Positions 1-11,700 are shown, counted from the first letter of the stretch. The stretch is 64,000 nt of DNA from Stentor roeselii (GCA_006503475.1 RSEH01000091.1:1-64000), one strand, 5' to 3'. The notes: generated from the sequence alone by a model not told the origin. Made by a program: numbers and translations.

Positions 1-593
1 TTACTTCTAATAATTATTGTTTAAATTTTATGAAAAATTGTCTCAGTCCAAACCACTGTTATTATCTTTTCACAGAGCGCATCAAAATTTCAAAGAATAA
101 TGTATAGTATGATGAAGAATTGAAAAAATTGAATAAAACAGCTCTATATATCAAGAATCAAATAAAGAATTCCATATCATTAATAAGTAGTAATTAACTC
201 TAATTAAGACAATTAAAAACAATAATTCGATTTATTATACCAATAAATCAAATTTAATATGTCACAATATCATTCTCATCATGTCATTGGTTATCATTAG
301 ATGGTGCAATAATATTTAAAAAAGATGTAAAATCAATGAACCTAAAAATTATTCAGAAATTAAAGAATCATTTTTCGTTTACTACTTTAAAATTAATCTC
401 GATAACCATTCTTATATAAAATTAAGATTATTTAGCTGTTTCAAAGCATAATTAAGGCAACTAATCTACTAATTATATCCTTATATGAATGCCTAATGAG
501 TTTCTGATGATAATATTATGAAATATGAATCGAATTTCTAAATTCAATTGATTTTTGCTAATTTATCTAAAATCACTAACTATCCTTAATAAC
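1..593. other. AT-rich non-coding stretch
   Basis: No open frame longer than a few dozen codons and no recognisable family is seen on either strand. It flanks the 3' end of the WD40 gene that follows on the minus strand. Confidence 0.5.
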
Positions 594-2498
594 CTAAATA
601 ATTTTTTTTAACTCATCTAATAAAATTCCTATTTTTTGCTTAGTATCATACTCTTCTATTGAATCATATAAAAACATTAAAATCTGTAATTCATATAGCC
701 CTTTAATATTATCACTTGTATTTTGGGTTTTAGAATAAAAGTTTAAAAGAATAGCTCTAGCTCCATCATCAAGATACCTTATCCTAAAATTCAAATTTGC
801 AAATTTAATAAGGTATTTTGATAAATCCAAAGCTATCTCAGAGCTTTTTTGTATCTCTAATCCTTTGAGAATATTACTAACAACTAATTGTAGTTGTTCC
901 TCAATTTTAACTTTGCTTTGATTATATTCATTGTAGTATTCAAAAATAAATAGAGCTACTTTTGAATCTTTAAATAGTAATTTAATATCTTCTCTTTGAA
1001 TGATGCACCTTGAAAGATTATCATGTAGAATATATAACAATTTGTTCCAAAAAGCTATCTTAAAAATATTTCTACTGTAAACAGCTAATAGATATTTTTC
1101 GTTCCGTGTAAAGTATAAGCCTATAAGTTTATTTGTATCATAACTTAGCAGAAAATCTTCTCTACAGTCAGATTTATTCCAAATTGAAATACTGCCATTA
1201 TTTTTATAATTAAAAGTAAATAACCCATTCTTCGAAGTTTCTTTGCTACAAGTAATTGAATCTTTATATGGTTTAAAAAATCCTCTCAAGTTTTCAAGAT
1301 TAGTATTAGAAAAATTATTCAAATTCAGATTTTCTGTTTGCATTTTTATTTTCCAGATTAGAAATCTATAGTCAGATGATCCAGTGACAAAATAACGTCC
1401 ATTAGCAGTATAAGAACAGCAAGATACCAAACCTGAATGCCCATTAAGAGTCAAATCTGGTCTTTGCTCTTTGATATTCCAGATTTTAACTGTTTTATCT
1501 CTTGATCCAGTTGCAAGATAATTTCCATCAGGAGAGTAAGAACAGCAACATACTAAATCTGAATGTCCATTCAGAGTGAACTCTTCTCTATTCTCTTTGA
1601 TATTCCAGATTTTAATTGTTTTGTCTCTTGATCCAGTTGCTAGATAATATCCATCAGGAGAGTAAGAACAGCAAAATACCCAACCTGAATGCCCATTCAG
1701 AGTTAACTCTTCTCTTTGCTCTTTGATATTCCAGATTTTAACTGTTTGGTCTCTTGATCCAGTTGCTAGATAATTTCCATCAGGAGAGTAAGAACAGCAA
1801 TATACCCAAGTTGAATGTCCATTAAGAGTAAGTTCTTCTCTATTCTCTTTGATATTCCAGATTTTAACTGTCTGGTCTTTTGATCCAGCTGCCAGATAAT
1901 TTCCATCAGGAGAGTAGGAACAGCAATATACCCAATCTGAATGCCCATTCAGAGTCAGGTTTTCTCTTTGCTCTTTGATATTCCAGATTTTAACTGTTTT
2001 GTCTTCTGATCCAGTTGCCAGATAATTTCCATTAGGAGAGTAAGAACAGCAAGATACCCAAGCTGAATGCCCATTAAGAGTGAACTCTTCTCTTTGCTCT
2101 TTGATATTCCAGATTTTAACTGTTTTATCTTCTGATCCAGTTGCCATGTAAGTTCCATCAGGAGAATAAGAACAGCAACATACTAAATCTGAATGCCCAT
2201 TCAAAGTAAACTCTTCTCCTTGCTCTTTAATATTCCAGATTTTAATTGTTCTGTCTGCTGATCCAGTTGCCAGATAATTTCCATCAGGAGAGTAAGAACA
2301 GCAGCATACCTGACCTGAATGTCCTTCTTTTTTAAAAATATTCATAGGCCATGAATATGTTTTTTCTTTATATTTTGAATACCTTTTATAGTACTTATAT
2401 ATCTTCTTTTGAAGGTCAGCTCCTTTACAGTCATCATTATCTCCAGGAGTTTCGAATATTTCTTGTCTCACTACTCTGCATGAACTAGATTCCACCAT
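594..2498 (-). CDS. WD40-repeat protein with eight near-identical blades
   Basis: A 634-residue protein. Residues 59-394 are eight tandem WD40 repeats of exactly 42 residues, each built as GHS-x-x-V-x-CCSYSP-(D/N)-G-x-Y followed by ATGS-x-D and KIWNIKE. The eighth repeat is more diverged and ends IWKIK. Such repeats fold into a beta-propeller that serves as a binding platform; eight repeats would make one eight-bladed or a slightly oversized propeller. The C-terminal 240 residues have no family I recognise. There is no signal peptide or membrane segment, so a cytosolic protein is likely. The start is supported by TATAA lying directly upstream of the ATG. The low divergence between blades at DNA level suggests recent expansion or gene conversion. 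The partner and role cannot be told from sequence. Confidence 0.9.
   Translation of the reverse strand: MVESSSCRVVRQEIFETPGDNDDCKGADLQKKIYKYYKRYSKYKEKTYSWPMNIFKKEGHSGQVCCCSYSPDGNYLATGSADRTIKIWNIKEQGEEFTLNGHSDLVCCCSYSPDGTYMATGSEDKTVKIWNIKEQREEFTLNGHSAWVSCCSYSPNGNYLATGSEDKTVKIWNIKEQRENLTLNGHSDWVYCCSYSPDGNYLAAGSKDQTVKIWNIKENREELTLNGHSTWVYCCSYSPDGNYLATGSRDQTVKIWNIKEQREELTLNGHSGWVFCCSYSPDGYYLATGSRDKTIKIWNIKENREEFTLNGHSDLVCCCSYSPDGNYLATGSRDKTVKIWNIKEQRPDLTLNGHSGLVSCCSYTANGRYFVTGSSDYRFLIWKIKMQTENLNLNNFSNTNLENLRGFFKPYKDSITCSKETSKNGLFTFNYKNNGSISIWNKSDCREDFLLSYDTNKLIGLYFTRNEKYLLAVYSRNIFKIAFWNKLLYILHDNLSRCIIQREDIKLLFKDSKVALFIFEYYNEYNQSKVKIEEQLQLVVSNILKGLEIQKSSEIALDLSKYLIKFANLNFRIRYLDDGARAILLNFYSKTQNTSDNIKGLYELQILMFLYDSIEEYDTKQKIGILLDELKKII
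1317..2324 (-). repeat. 126-bp tandem repeat, 8 copies, coding for WD40 blades
   Basis: Eight head-to-tail copies of a 126-bp unit (42 codons) make up the propeller of the WD40 gene. Copies differ at few positions, mostly in the residues after GHS and around the KIWNIKE segment. Confidence 0.88.
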
Positions 2499-4909
2499 TT
2501 ATAGACTTAGATTTTCTAGCCAAAATATACCTTTAATAGTTTATACTAAATCTAATCAAAAGTTAGAATTATATAGCATCTGTTGTAATAGTAGTTAAAT
2601 ATTCTGCTAAATTCAATAAATAATACTTCATGATTGTTCCGTGGGTAGGTAAACAATTCAAGAGTTTACTAATTATCTCAGTTTGTCTTTAAAATCAAAT
2701 ATTGATTTATAAAGAGACTTTAAATCAATCTTCATTCAAATTCTTACAACAAACTCAATTTCCATATTGCCAGTTATATAGTATTCTTCTGATTCCATCT
2801 ATAGAGGATTTAATATAAGGATCTTTCTGTTTTATCATCAATTATCATATAAGTATGGACTAGTTTACTCTAATTGGCCTTTCTATAAGTATTCGAAAAT
2901 TGATGTCAAACTTGTAGGATAATGTTTTGATTTTGATAACTCTAGTTTTTCCTTTCTTATGAACATGGTGTGTACCTTTTTAATTAATTGGTACAAGTTT
3001 TTATTAAAAAGATTTAAAATTAGATAAGAATTCTGACTCTTGATACTTCCAAACATCCTGATTAGGATTTAAGCAATACAAACCTTTACTTCGTTATGGA
3101 ATATAAATGAAGAAAGACTAAAACAACATAATTTCAAATATACCTTATAAATCTGAAATCTAATAATATGCTTTTAATCATTACAAAAATTTAATTTTTT
3201 AAAATTCTTAACAAAAATTATTATAAGCTTTATAATTTATTGATACTAATATTTATTTCTCATAGGACACCAAAATGTTTACTTTTTATAATTCGGAATT
3301 AGTAAGGAATATATAAACAGAGAAGTTGAAAAATTTTTGAAAAATATTTTTATTTTTCAAGTATATGTAGTTTTTCCAAAATTTTAACCTGGAAAGTTGA
3401 AGAGAGTGAATATTATGTTAATTAGATATTTTTAAATTTTTTTTACTAGTTTTATTGAATTAAATTTGTGATTTTATGTTTTAGCCAATTTGAAAATTCT
3501 TATTTATCAATAACATTTAAGTGTGTTTGATTTTAAAATAGATTATCCATTTGAATTTTCTTAATGAAACAACTATTAAATGAATGTAGCTTATTAAGCT
3601 CAATTTAATATACTATTGGTGATCAGAACATCAATGAGATATGTTTTTTAAAAAATTTATAGACTTGCGTGTAATGCGATAGATTTGAATCAGCCGGAAT
3701 TTATATAATAGTCTAAAATAGGTTTAAAAACTACTGATAATAATTTCAGATGTTTCACTCAACCAAACAGATAATACTAGTTAGTACTAAATTAAAAACG
3801 CCTATTTTTTGTTTCGAATGTATTAAATCTTTTGATAATATGGATTTAGAGGATTGGAAACAAAATTTATAGGATTGTTTAAACTTGAATTAAACAATTA
3901 GAGAACCATCTCCAACTTTTGTAGTACTGAATTATAGTAATTATGAGTCGATTCGAATAAGATTTTTATAATCTTGATTAAATATATTGAAACGTGGATG
4001 GACCTGAGATTGCTGGGTGAAATATTAGATTTAAACTCCAGGTGAGTATTTTTTATTTATTTCAGTATATGATCCCAGGATATCATTATGAGACTCTTAG
4101 GAAACGCTTTTAAACTTCTCCAGAGAACTCTTTGCATATTCATTTGTCTATCTGATCGAACATGATGATATGAGTTGCTAAATTTTCAAGTTTTAGAACT
4201 ATCAGAAAGCAATCGCAAGGAACTTGGATCATGACACTTAATTCATGGGTAGTGAGTCAAACTTTTCCTTGATTGATAATCACTACTTTCAATTGTCGGT
4301 CATTTCATGATTTAAAGAACCCAATTTTTCAAAACCGTGAAACTAATAATTTCTTCTAAGTTTTTTCGATTCTTTTGAAACTAATCAGAAGATTTTCGTT
4401 ACTTAAAGACTTTTTCTTTTGTCTTCCTAGCTTCAGACTGGAAATAATTTATAAAATCTTTATTGCATTCATCATTGGTATTTCAGGCAACGCTTATTTA
4501 TCGGATAAAATTGTTTAGTAAAATTTTCATAAGAAGAACTTCATTTATTATTTTACAAAGATAAATTTAACTTAGAATCTGACTGATTATGAATTTGAAT
4601 CCATACCCTTTAAAACATGACTCACATACATCAGATTCTAATAATCTTTTAGTTATCCTTTCAGGCACTTTACCCTAAGTAAATATATTTCATTCGATTC
4701 GAGAGTAAACTTTATGCTCTCAAAGGTATTTTTAATAACATGATTAATAATATATGCATCAGAGTTTCCTTTCTATTTTGGTAACAGATATAAGGGATTG
4801 CAATAATGAATTAACGACACAATTGAAAATATTTATGGATTTTTTATATCATCATGATGATAGCAACCAATTCCGAAATTAGTAATCTAATTAACTAACT
4901 AAGTCTTGT
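2499..4909. other. Long AT-rich intergenic region, possible coding relic
   Basis: No intact gene is seen over about 2.4 kb. On the plus strand, roughly 3800-4340, one frame reads as protein-like segments repeatedly broken by stops, for example TIREPSPTFVVLNYSNYES and NFSRELFAYSFVYLIEHDD. I do not recognise the family, and chance is not excluded. The rest shows nothing beyond AT-rich sequence. Confidence 0.3.
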
Positions 4910-5048
4910 TTAGTATCCCCAGAATTCATACACACATTCAGGGTAATAATCCTTCCATTTTCGCGCACTTTCATCTGTATGCCATGTGTCCCATAGTACA
5001 CATTTCTTGGTTTCTAGGTTGAAAATGGACACTGAATGATTATTACCT
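4910..5048 (-). pseudogene. Isolated C-terminal exon-like remnant of a WD-type protein
   Basis: Read on the minus strand, this stretch is open for about 46 codons and ends at TAA. It contains NHSVSIFNLETKKCVLWDTW followed by HTDESARKWKDYYPEC, which resembles a last WD-like blade and a Trp-rich tail. It lies in the same orientation as, and downstream of, the coiled-coil gene at 5431-6912, whose own end reads like the beginning of a WD blade. The two are separated by a degenerate repeat array. It is probably the old 3' end of that gene, now disconnected. Inference from composition and position only. Confidence 0.4.
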
Positions 5049-5049
5049 G

Positions 5050-5460
5050 CTGCTTGATCCTACTATCTTCATATCCAATACCTTCATCTTAAAATACAAC
5101 GTTCTGTTTTTTCATACCTTTTTAAATTTAACCGACTTTCTATAAATACCTCATTTAAAAATACGATCAGCTGTTATTTAAATACCTTTTTCTATTTTAC
5201 CATCTTTATACAAGATACCTTATTAAAAAGTACAGCCATCTGTAATTTAGATACCATGATAGATATCACTATTTTTTTCGAACATAAAAGCTTATTAATC
5301 AGAACCAACTACTAAATGCTTACCTTTGTAAATATAACCTGCTTAGTAAAGTCATACCTTTATAAATTTAACCATCTATAGTATAATACAATCATCTTCT
5401 TGAATATACCTTCTTTTCCCATACGATCTTTTAATTTATACCTGTGTCTAAAATACAGAC
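5050..5460 (-). repeat. Degenerate 32-36 bp tandem array of intron-like GT-AG units
   Basis: On the minus strand AGGTAT recurs at about 32-36 bp spacing. Between these points the sequence can be cut into about 20 consecutive pieces of 13-16 nt that begin GT and end AG, often separated by 0, 3 or 6 nt. Examples are GTATCTTGTATAAAG, GTTATATTTACAAAG and GTATTTAAATAACAG. In translation one frame gives a degenerate 11-12 residue repeat (GILYKDGKIEK is the clearest unit) broken by stops and indels. It overlaps the last codons of the coiled-coil gene. Whether it is a decayed protein repeat or an expansion of intron-like sequence is unresolved. Confidence 0.6.
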
Positions 5461-6912
5461 AAACCCAAATTTTCCATCATTTGATATTTTTATTTCAAAA
5501 ATTGGCCATTGAGAATTCGTAATAGTTGAATACTTTTCCAAATTCAGCCTAGTAAAATGTGCTTTCTTCTGATCAAGTGATAAATTTTTTAAATTTTCTA
5601 AATATATTTGACTCCTCTCATCTTCTTCCTGCTTTTTTCTTTTTTCTTCTGCTTCTTTCTTTGCTTGCTCTTCCTTTTTATTTTCTTCAGCCAACCTTCT
5701 TTCTTCTTCTTTTTGTTTTTTTAATGCTTCTTCATTTAATTTCCTTAGTCTCTCTTTTTCATTTCTTATCTCTTCTGCTCTTTTAGCTTCCTGAAAATCC
5801 TCAACTTCTTTTCTTACCTTATCTTTAAAATTATTCTCAAAATCTTGCATTCTTGATTCAAGCCAATTTTTTGTGTTATAAAATTCATTCTTCATTTTCA
5901 AGTTGAAATCATTTATAACTTTCAAATCTTTATCAGATTTTATCTTAAACTCATTATTAAACGCTTCCTGGGTCTTTTTCATAGATTCATTCCTAGAGCG
6001 GTCATATTCAATATTCATTCGATTTTGATTAGCTTTAAACTCCGCGAGATTTTTCTGAATTTCAGCATTAAACTCCTCAAATCTTTTAAAGAGAATCTGA
6101 ATTCTTTCCAAGTTCTGTTTTTCCTGTCTTTTTCCCTCCTCATTCTGTTGAATAGTTCCCTGCCTGATACTAAAAACTTTTTCATTAAATTCCTCAGTAA
6201 ACTGATCATTTCTATTAACTCTCTCCTCAATGACCCTAACAAAATTACACAAATGTTCTAAATCACTTTTCAATGCAAGTTGATTTGCCCTTACCTGAAC
6301 ATTCCATTTTAGTTCATTGATTTTCTGTTCATTTTCATTTCTAATAAAATTCGTAAAATTTTCAATATTTTCAATCCTTTCTAAAAGTCTATCGCGATTT
6401 TCTCTGTCCTTCGCTGACTCTTCCCTAGCAACTTGTATAAGTTCGTTACTTTCTTGAATTTTTTCCTTGATTCCTTTGATATCTTCTGAAAAAAGAGAAA
6501 AGTCAACAGTGGCGTCATGTTGAGAGAAGTGCTGATCGACTAATTTCGCGAATTCTTCTCGATTTCTAAGACGAATGCCTACTGAGCTGATTTTCATGAT
6601 TTCTGCTGATAATTGTTCGTTGTTTGAGGAATTTTGCGCTAAATTCAGCAGGTCTTGCTGTCTTTTTGCAAGTTCGTCAGTGATTGAGCAAAGCTTGTTG
6701 CAGATCTCTTTGAACATGCCTTTGCCTGTTTTCATTACGTCAGATACAAGTCCTGAGAGTTTCCCCATTTCTCTGATTGCGAAGGTAGGGTGGCTTTGAA
6801 GTCTTTGTATCTCCTGGGTTGAGTGCTCAGAGCAGTATATTTGGCTTGGGTCGCTTTGGCTGAAGTATTTTGGACTTCCGGGGCACCCCTCGATTGAACA
6901 GCGCTGATCCAT
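5431..6912 (-). CDS. B-box-like zinc finger and long coiled-coil protein, probably truncated
   Basis: A 493-residue protein. Cys5, Cys10, Cys27 and His30 form a small B-box-like zinc site (ends YCSEHS). Residues about 60-460 are a long, highly charged coiled coil with a Lys/Glu-rich block around 400-455. The last 30 residues (WPIFEIKISNDGKFGFVC) read like the first strand of a WD40 or similar beta-propeller blade, but the frame stops almost at once. Downstream on the same strand lie a degenerate repeat array and a WD-like terminal remnant at 4910-5048, so the gene has probably lost its C-terminal propeller or is a recent pseudogene. B-box plus coiled coil plus propeller is the layout of TRIM-like scaffold proteins; there is no RING here. 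The role is unknown. Confidence 0.75.
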   Translation of the reverse strand: MDQRCSIEGCPGSPKYFSQSDPSQIYCSEHSTQEIQRLQSHPTFAIREMGKLSGLVSDVMKTGKGMFKEICNKLCSITDELAKRQQDLLNLAQNSSNNEQLSAEIMKISSVGIRLRNREEFAKLVDQHFSQHDATVDFSLFSEDIKGIKEKIQESNELIQVAREESAKDRENRDRLLERIENIENFTNFIRNENEQKINELKWNVQVRANQLALKSDLEHLCNFVRVIEERVNRNDQFTEEFNEKVFSIRQGTIQQNEEGKRQEKQNLERIQILFKRFEEFNAEIQKNLAEFKANQNRMNIEYDRSRNESMKKTQEAFNNEFKIKSDKDLKVINDFNLKMKNEFYNTKNWLESRMQDFENNFKDKVRKEVEDFQEAKRAEEIRNEKERLRKLNEEALKKQKEEERRLAEENKKEEQAKKEAEEKRKKQEEDERSQIYLENLKNLSLDQKKAHFTRLNLEKYSTITNSQWPIFEIKISNDGKFGFVCILDTGIN

Positions 6913-7559
6913 TTATTTGAAGGATTGATTTGGCTTATGGAATTAGAGAATTTGATTTGGAAGAATGAAGATGATAGATTTTCAGATATTTTATAGAATA
7001 GATTTTTTTAAGTTTTGGATAAGTATAAGAGTGCATAAGGAATAGGAAAATAGGCAGAATGGGAAAGGAATTTGTGGAAATCGAGGATTTAGGGCTAGAG
7101 GTGCTTTGATTTTATATTTAGCTTATCATAATTATTCATTTTTAATCATTTTGATTGTAAATCGAATAGATGGTATCCCAAATAAAGTATTAAATAAATT
7201 ATATGTTAAATCAATAGGCTGAAGGATTGATAAATTTTATTGTGTCTAAATTCATCAGATACGTATGATTTCATATTCAGTGACAGACTTTCATTCAAAA
7301 AAATCAGAAATAAACTTTAATCAAGTTTTATTAAGTTTAAAGTATGAAAAAAGCTCTCAATCCTAGTTTTCCAACCCATTCCATTAACAAAATCTGATAT
7401 TTAACTGAACAAAAATTATTAAAAATTTTTTCATAACAACTCTTTGCTGTTCTTACAAATATTTTGAAATAAAATAATCAAATATCACTCTTAACTGTGA
7501 TATAAACAATCTCCTTCCTCACAATAATTTTCAATAAATTTAAATCTCAACCTATATGA
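6913..7559. other. Intergenic stretch, nothing recognised
   Basis: AT-rich sequence between the start of the coiled-coil gene (minus) and the kinase fragment (plus). No coding signal, RNA gene or repeat was recognised. Confidence 0.5.
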
Positions 7560-7985
7560 CTGAAAGAAGTTTCACTTCTCCAGTTGCTGAAATACCCGAA
7601 TATCATTAACTATCTGGACTCGTTCATTGAAGAAAACGAAATACTCATAGAGATTACATGGGCTAAAAAGGGAGACCTCAAACGAGTGATCAAAAGCGAA
7701 CAAGCAGAAGGCCTGCCGATTCAGGAGCTTAGGGTCTCGGAGTACATGCATCAAATCGCGTCTGCCTTGAAAAATATCAAAAAAAAGTTTATCAAGGGTT
7801 GGAGCGAAACTCATCTTGCACGCAATCTTAAACTATCTACCATCTTTATAACAGCTAAAGGCACTTTAAAACTCGGTGATCTGCGACTAGACCGTTTTTT
7901 GTCAAGCCAGACGATTGAGGCCTTTTCAAGGTCGGGACGCCACTTAATATGAGTCATGAAAACCAAATAAAATTAAGGGTTCTAA
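7560..7985 (+). pseudogene. NEK6/7-type protein kinase fragment, decayed
   Basis: A frame open to 7952 covers the middle of a NEK-family kinase: LKEVSLLQLL (alpha-C helix region), YPNIINYLDSFIEENEILIE (hinge approach), GDLKRVIKS, then the catalytic-loop area and IFITAKGTLKLGDL. The match to NEK6/7 kinases is clear. The glycine-rich loop and the VAIK lysine are absent upstream. The HRDLKPAN catalytic loop is degraded to a form without the HRD aspartate. The expected DLGLGRF after GD reads DLRLDRF. After SRSGRHLI the frame ends, and the activation-segment end (PLNMSHE for PLYMSPE) is found in another frame, so there is at least one frameshift. The C-lobe is not recognisable. This is a broken copy rather than a working kinase. 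Confidence 0.8.
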
Positions 7986-8742
7986 GGCTATTACTTAAAT
8001 TTTTTCAAGCACTTAATTAATGTCTTAATAAGACGCTTGGGATTTTACCCTCAAGGGCCTTAAGAAAATCAATAAATTTTTATAAAGACTTGCGTAGGAA
8101 AGCGAACTTTTAACTATGAATCATGAATCCAGCTGTTGACTAAATATCAAAGGACTTCACAGGAGCGATCCTCTGGAAGATTGAATGAGTTCTGCAACAA
8201 GAGATTCTTCGAAAATAGATGCGAAAGTCAACACTTTTCTTGAGAATGCCTCAAGTTTATTTTTTTAATCTTAACTCAAGTTTGCCTCAATCTTAACATC
8301 TTCTTTGAAGAGGCGTTCGTTAGCCAAACTCTTCAGTAATTAAAAAATTGTCAATCCTAAATTTATTTTTATTACTCTTCCAATTTCAACAAATTATCAA
8401 TTAGAACTTATCAGGATTTAAAGAATTGACTCTTTTAATGTGGATTTCCTAACTTTTTACTTGGACTAAAAATTATTCCTAGTTCTTCATCTCCAAAATG
8501 TCATTATTTATAAAATCCAATAAAAAAATGCAAATTTATTATAAAGAATGTTTACTAATCACTAATTCAAATCAATTTCTAACTAATTATTAGCGAGATC
8601 AATATTTTCATTGATAAACAGGTTTAAATTATTAAAATCACATTTTAGAGATAGGAAAGAATTATTAAATAATAAGCATAATTGAAATTAGATCAAGTAT
8701 TATTACTTTTTGCATATTAATTAAGTTAAAAGAACTTGGTTT
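7986..8742. other. Intergenic stretch downstream of kinase fragment
   Basis: No intact gene. It may contain unrecognisable remains of the kinase C-lobe. From about 8350 on, it is plain AT-rich sequence. Confidence 0.4.
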
Positions 8743-11700
8743 CTATATTTTTTCTTGGGATGGGCTTTCGTGAGAGTCTTGAGAATCTTGCTTTGAATTT
8801 TCTTTGAGTAAATTTTTTTCTGAGTCTTCAGTCTTGTTTTCTATATTTTCATTCAGTGAGATGTCGTTTTGATCCTCTAGGATTTCACTGGAGTTTTCAT
8901 GATCATCTAACCCAATCAAATTTTCATCAATCTCTAATCCAATCTTGTCTTTATCCCCGAAAAGATTAAATTTATTTTGATCTTCAATACTTGCAATGAT
9001 ATCCTGATTAACCCGTCCAATCATTTTTTCATCTTTTAATAATCCAGCAGGTTTTTCAGTCAAAAATCCAAAAGAGTTATATTCTTTATCATTTTCATCC
9101 TTTATCGCTTGGTCCTCGTCCTTTGTTACAGGGTCTTCATTCTTCAAAAATTCAATCGGTCCTGCACTCTTTAAAAACCCGATCGGGTCTGCATTATTCA
9201 AAACACCTGCAGGGTCTGCATTTTTCACAAACCCAATGTGCTTTGGTTTCTGTCTCAGCCAGAAATTGTCTATATTGTCTTGGATATTTATTATTCCACA
9301 TTCACCATCAATGCATTCAATTTTTATGTCAATTCTTTGGAAATAATCACCATCTTCATTGTAATCATCTTCTCTGTTTTGATTAATTTCTCCTCTTGTC
9401 TCATCCAATTTATCTGACTCACTATCAATAGATGACTCGTCAACATACCCTGCGATTACCTTTCCTCCCAAAACCCAAAGAGAAAGTTTCATGGCTAAAT
9501 CTTCATCTTCTTCACAAATGATTGGGCTTTCTACTTCATTTGAGTTCTTTGGAGGTAAAGCTACGACTGGACCGAGGTTATCATCAGAGTCTTGAATATT
9601 TTCTGATTCATCTGAAATTCCTGGGCCTAAAACAACAACGACAGGGCCGGGCTCGGAAACTTGTCCAGGTTTAAGTGAATTATCTTCTGATTCTGTTGAG
9701 TTCCCAGGTCCAAATACAATCACTGTATCTAGATCGGGGCCTGGCTCAGTTTGTGGATTATTTTCTGATTCAAATAAGTCTTGCTCTAAGTTCCCTGGAC
9801 CTAAAACAATGACTGGACCATGATCAGAAATAACAGGAGGTAAAAGTGGCGAATTCATAACTACTTCATCAATGATTTCATGTCCTAAATCAACAACTTC
9901 TTCAAGTTTAGGAAGTACCCCAGGACTTAAAGGTGGATAAATAGTTTCTTCTTCAATGATCTCAGGTCCTAAGGGAACATCTGTGCTAGGAACCGTAACT
10001 GGAATCAAAACAGGAATAATTGATGGTTGGATTGAAATTTCAGGTTCTACACAAATATCATCGTAATCAGAACTGGATGATTCAGATTCGGTATGATTTA
10101 AAAGCCATATGATAATCATAGGTTCGACTTCAATTGAAGACTCATCACTACCTGATCTATCATTATTTGAAGATTCTGTATCACTATTTGAAACTTCGCT
10201 GGAGGTACTTGATTCAACATGCGAGCTCTCTTCGAGTGTGCTTGATGATTCTTCATAGTATTCTGGTTCAGAGCTAGAATCTTCAACATTAGTAGTACTT
10301 GAATATTCTGTACTATATGTGCTAATTGATTCAGATTCTGAAGAAGAACTTTCTAAAATGCTTTCGATTGATTCTAATGAAGTGCTACTTTCTGATACAC
10401 TTTCACTATAATATACTGAAGTATTACTTTCTGAGACACTTTCACTAGAATCTACAGTAGTAGTATCTTGTACTGAAGTATTACTTTCTGATATGCTTTC
10501 ACTAGAATCTACTGAAGAGCTAGTTTCTGAGACACTTTCACTAGAATCTACAGTAGTAGTATCTTGTACTGACGAGCTACTTTCTGAGACACTTTCACTA
10601 GAATCTACTGACGAGCTACTTTCTGATATATTTTCACTAGAATCTACTGAAGAGCTACTTTCTGATACATTTTCACTAGAATCTACTGAAGAGCTACTTT
10701 CTGATACGATTTCAGTAGAATCTACTGAAGAGCTACTTCCTAAATCACTTTCACTAGAATCTACAGTAGTAGTATCTTGTACTGACGAGCTACTTTCTGA
10801 GACAATTTCACTAGAATCTACTGATGAGCTACTTTCTGAGACACTTTCACTTGAATCTACAGTAGTGGTATCTTGTACTGACGAGCTACTTTCTGAAACA
10901 CTTTCACTAGAATCTACTGACGAGCTACTTTCTGAGACACTTTCACTAGAATCTACTGATGAGCTACTTTCTGAGACACTTTCACTAGAATCTACAAAAG
11001 TAGTATCTTGTACTGATGAGCTACTTTCTGCGATGCTTTCACTAGATTCTACTGAAGTGCTAGTTTCTGAGTTACTTTCATATGAATCTACTGAAGAGCT
11101 ACTTTCTAAGTCACTTTCACTAGATTCTAGACTAGTATTTTCTGAGACTGAAGTAGTGGTTTCTGAAACAATTTCACTAGACTCTGAAGTATCAATCTCT
11201 AAAACTGAAGAGCTACTTTCTAAAACGCTTTCACTAGACTCTACAGTATAATTTTCCGAAACTGAGGAGCTACTTTCTAAGATACTTTCACTAGACTCTG
11301 AAGTAGTAGTATTATCATACTCTGAAGTTGTATTATCTGAGACACTTTCACTAGATTCTATAGTAGTATTTTCTAATACTAAAGTAATGTTTTCCGATAC
11401 ACTTTCACTCGATTCTACAGTATCATTCTCTGAAACTGAAGAGCTACTTTCTGAGACGCTTTCACTTGACTCTACAGTACTATTATCAGATTCTGATGTA
11501 ATGTTTTCTGCAACACTTTCACTTGACTCTACAGTATCACTCTCTGAAACTGAAGTGGTATTTTCTGAAACACTTTCACTCGACTCTACAATACTATTGT
11601 CTGATTCTGAAGTGGTATTTTCTGAAACACTTTCACTTGACTCTACAGAATCATTTTCCGAAACTGAAGTTGCATTTTCTGTGACACTTTCGACCGAATC

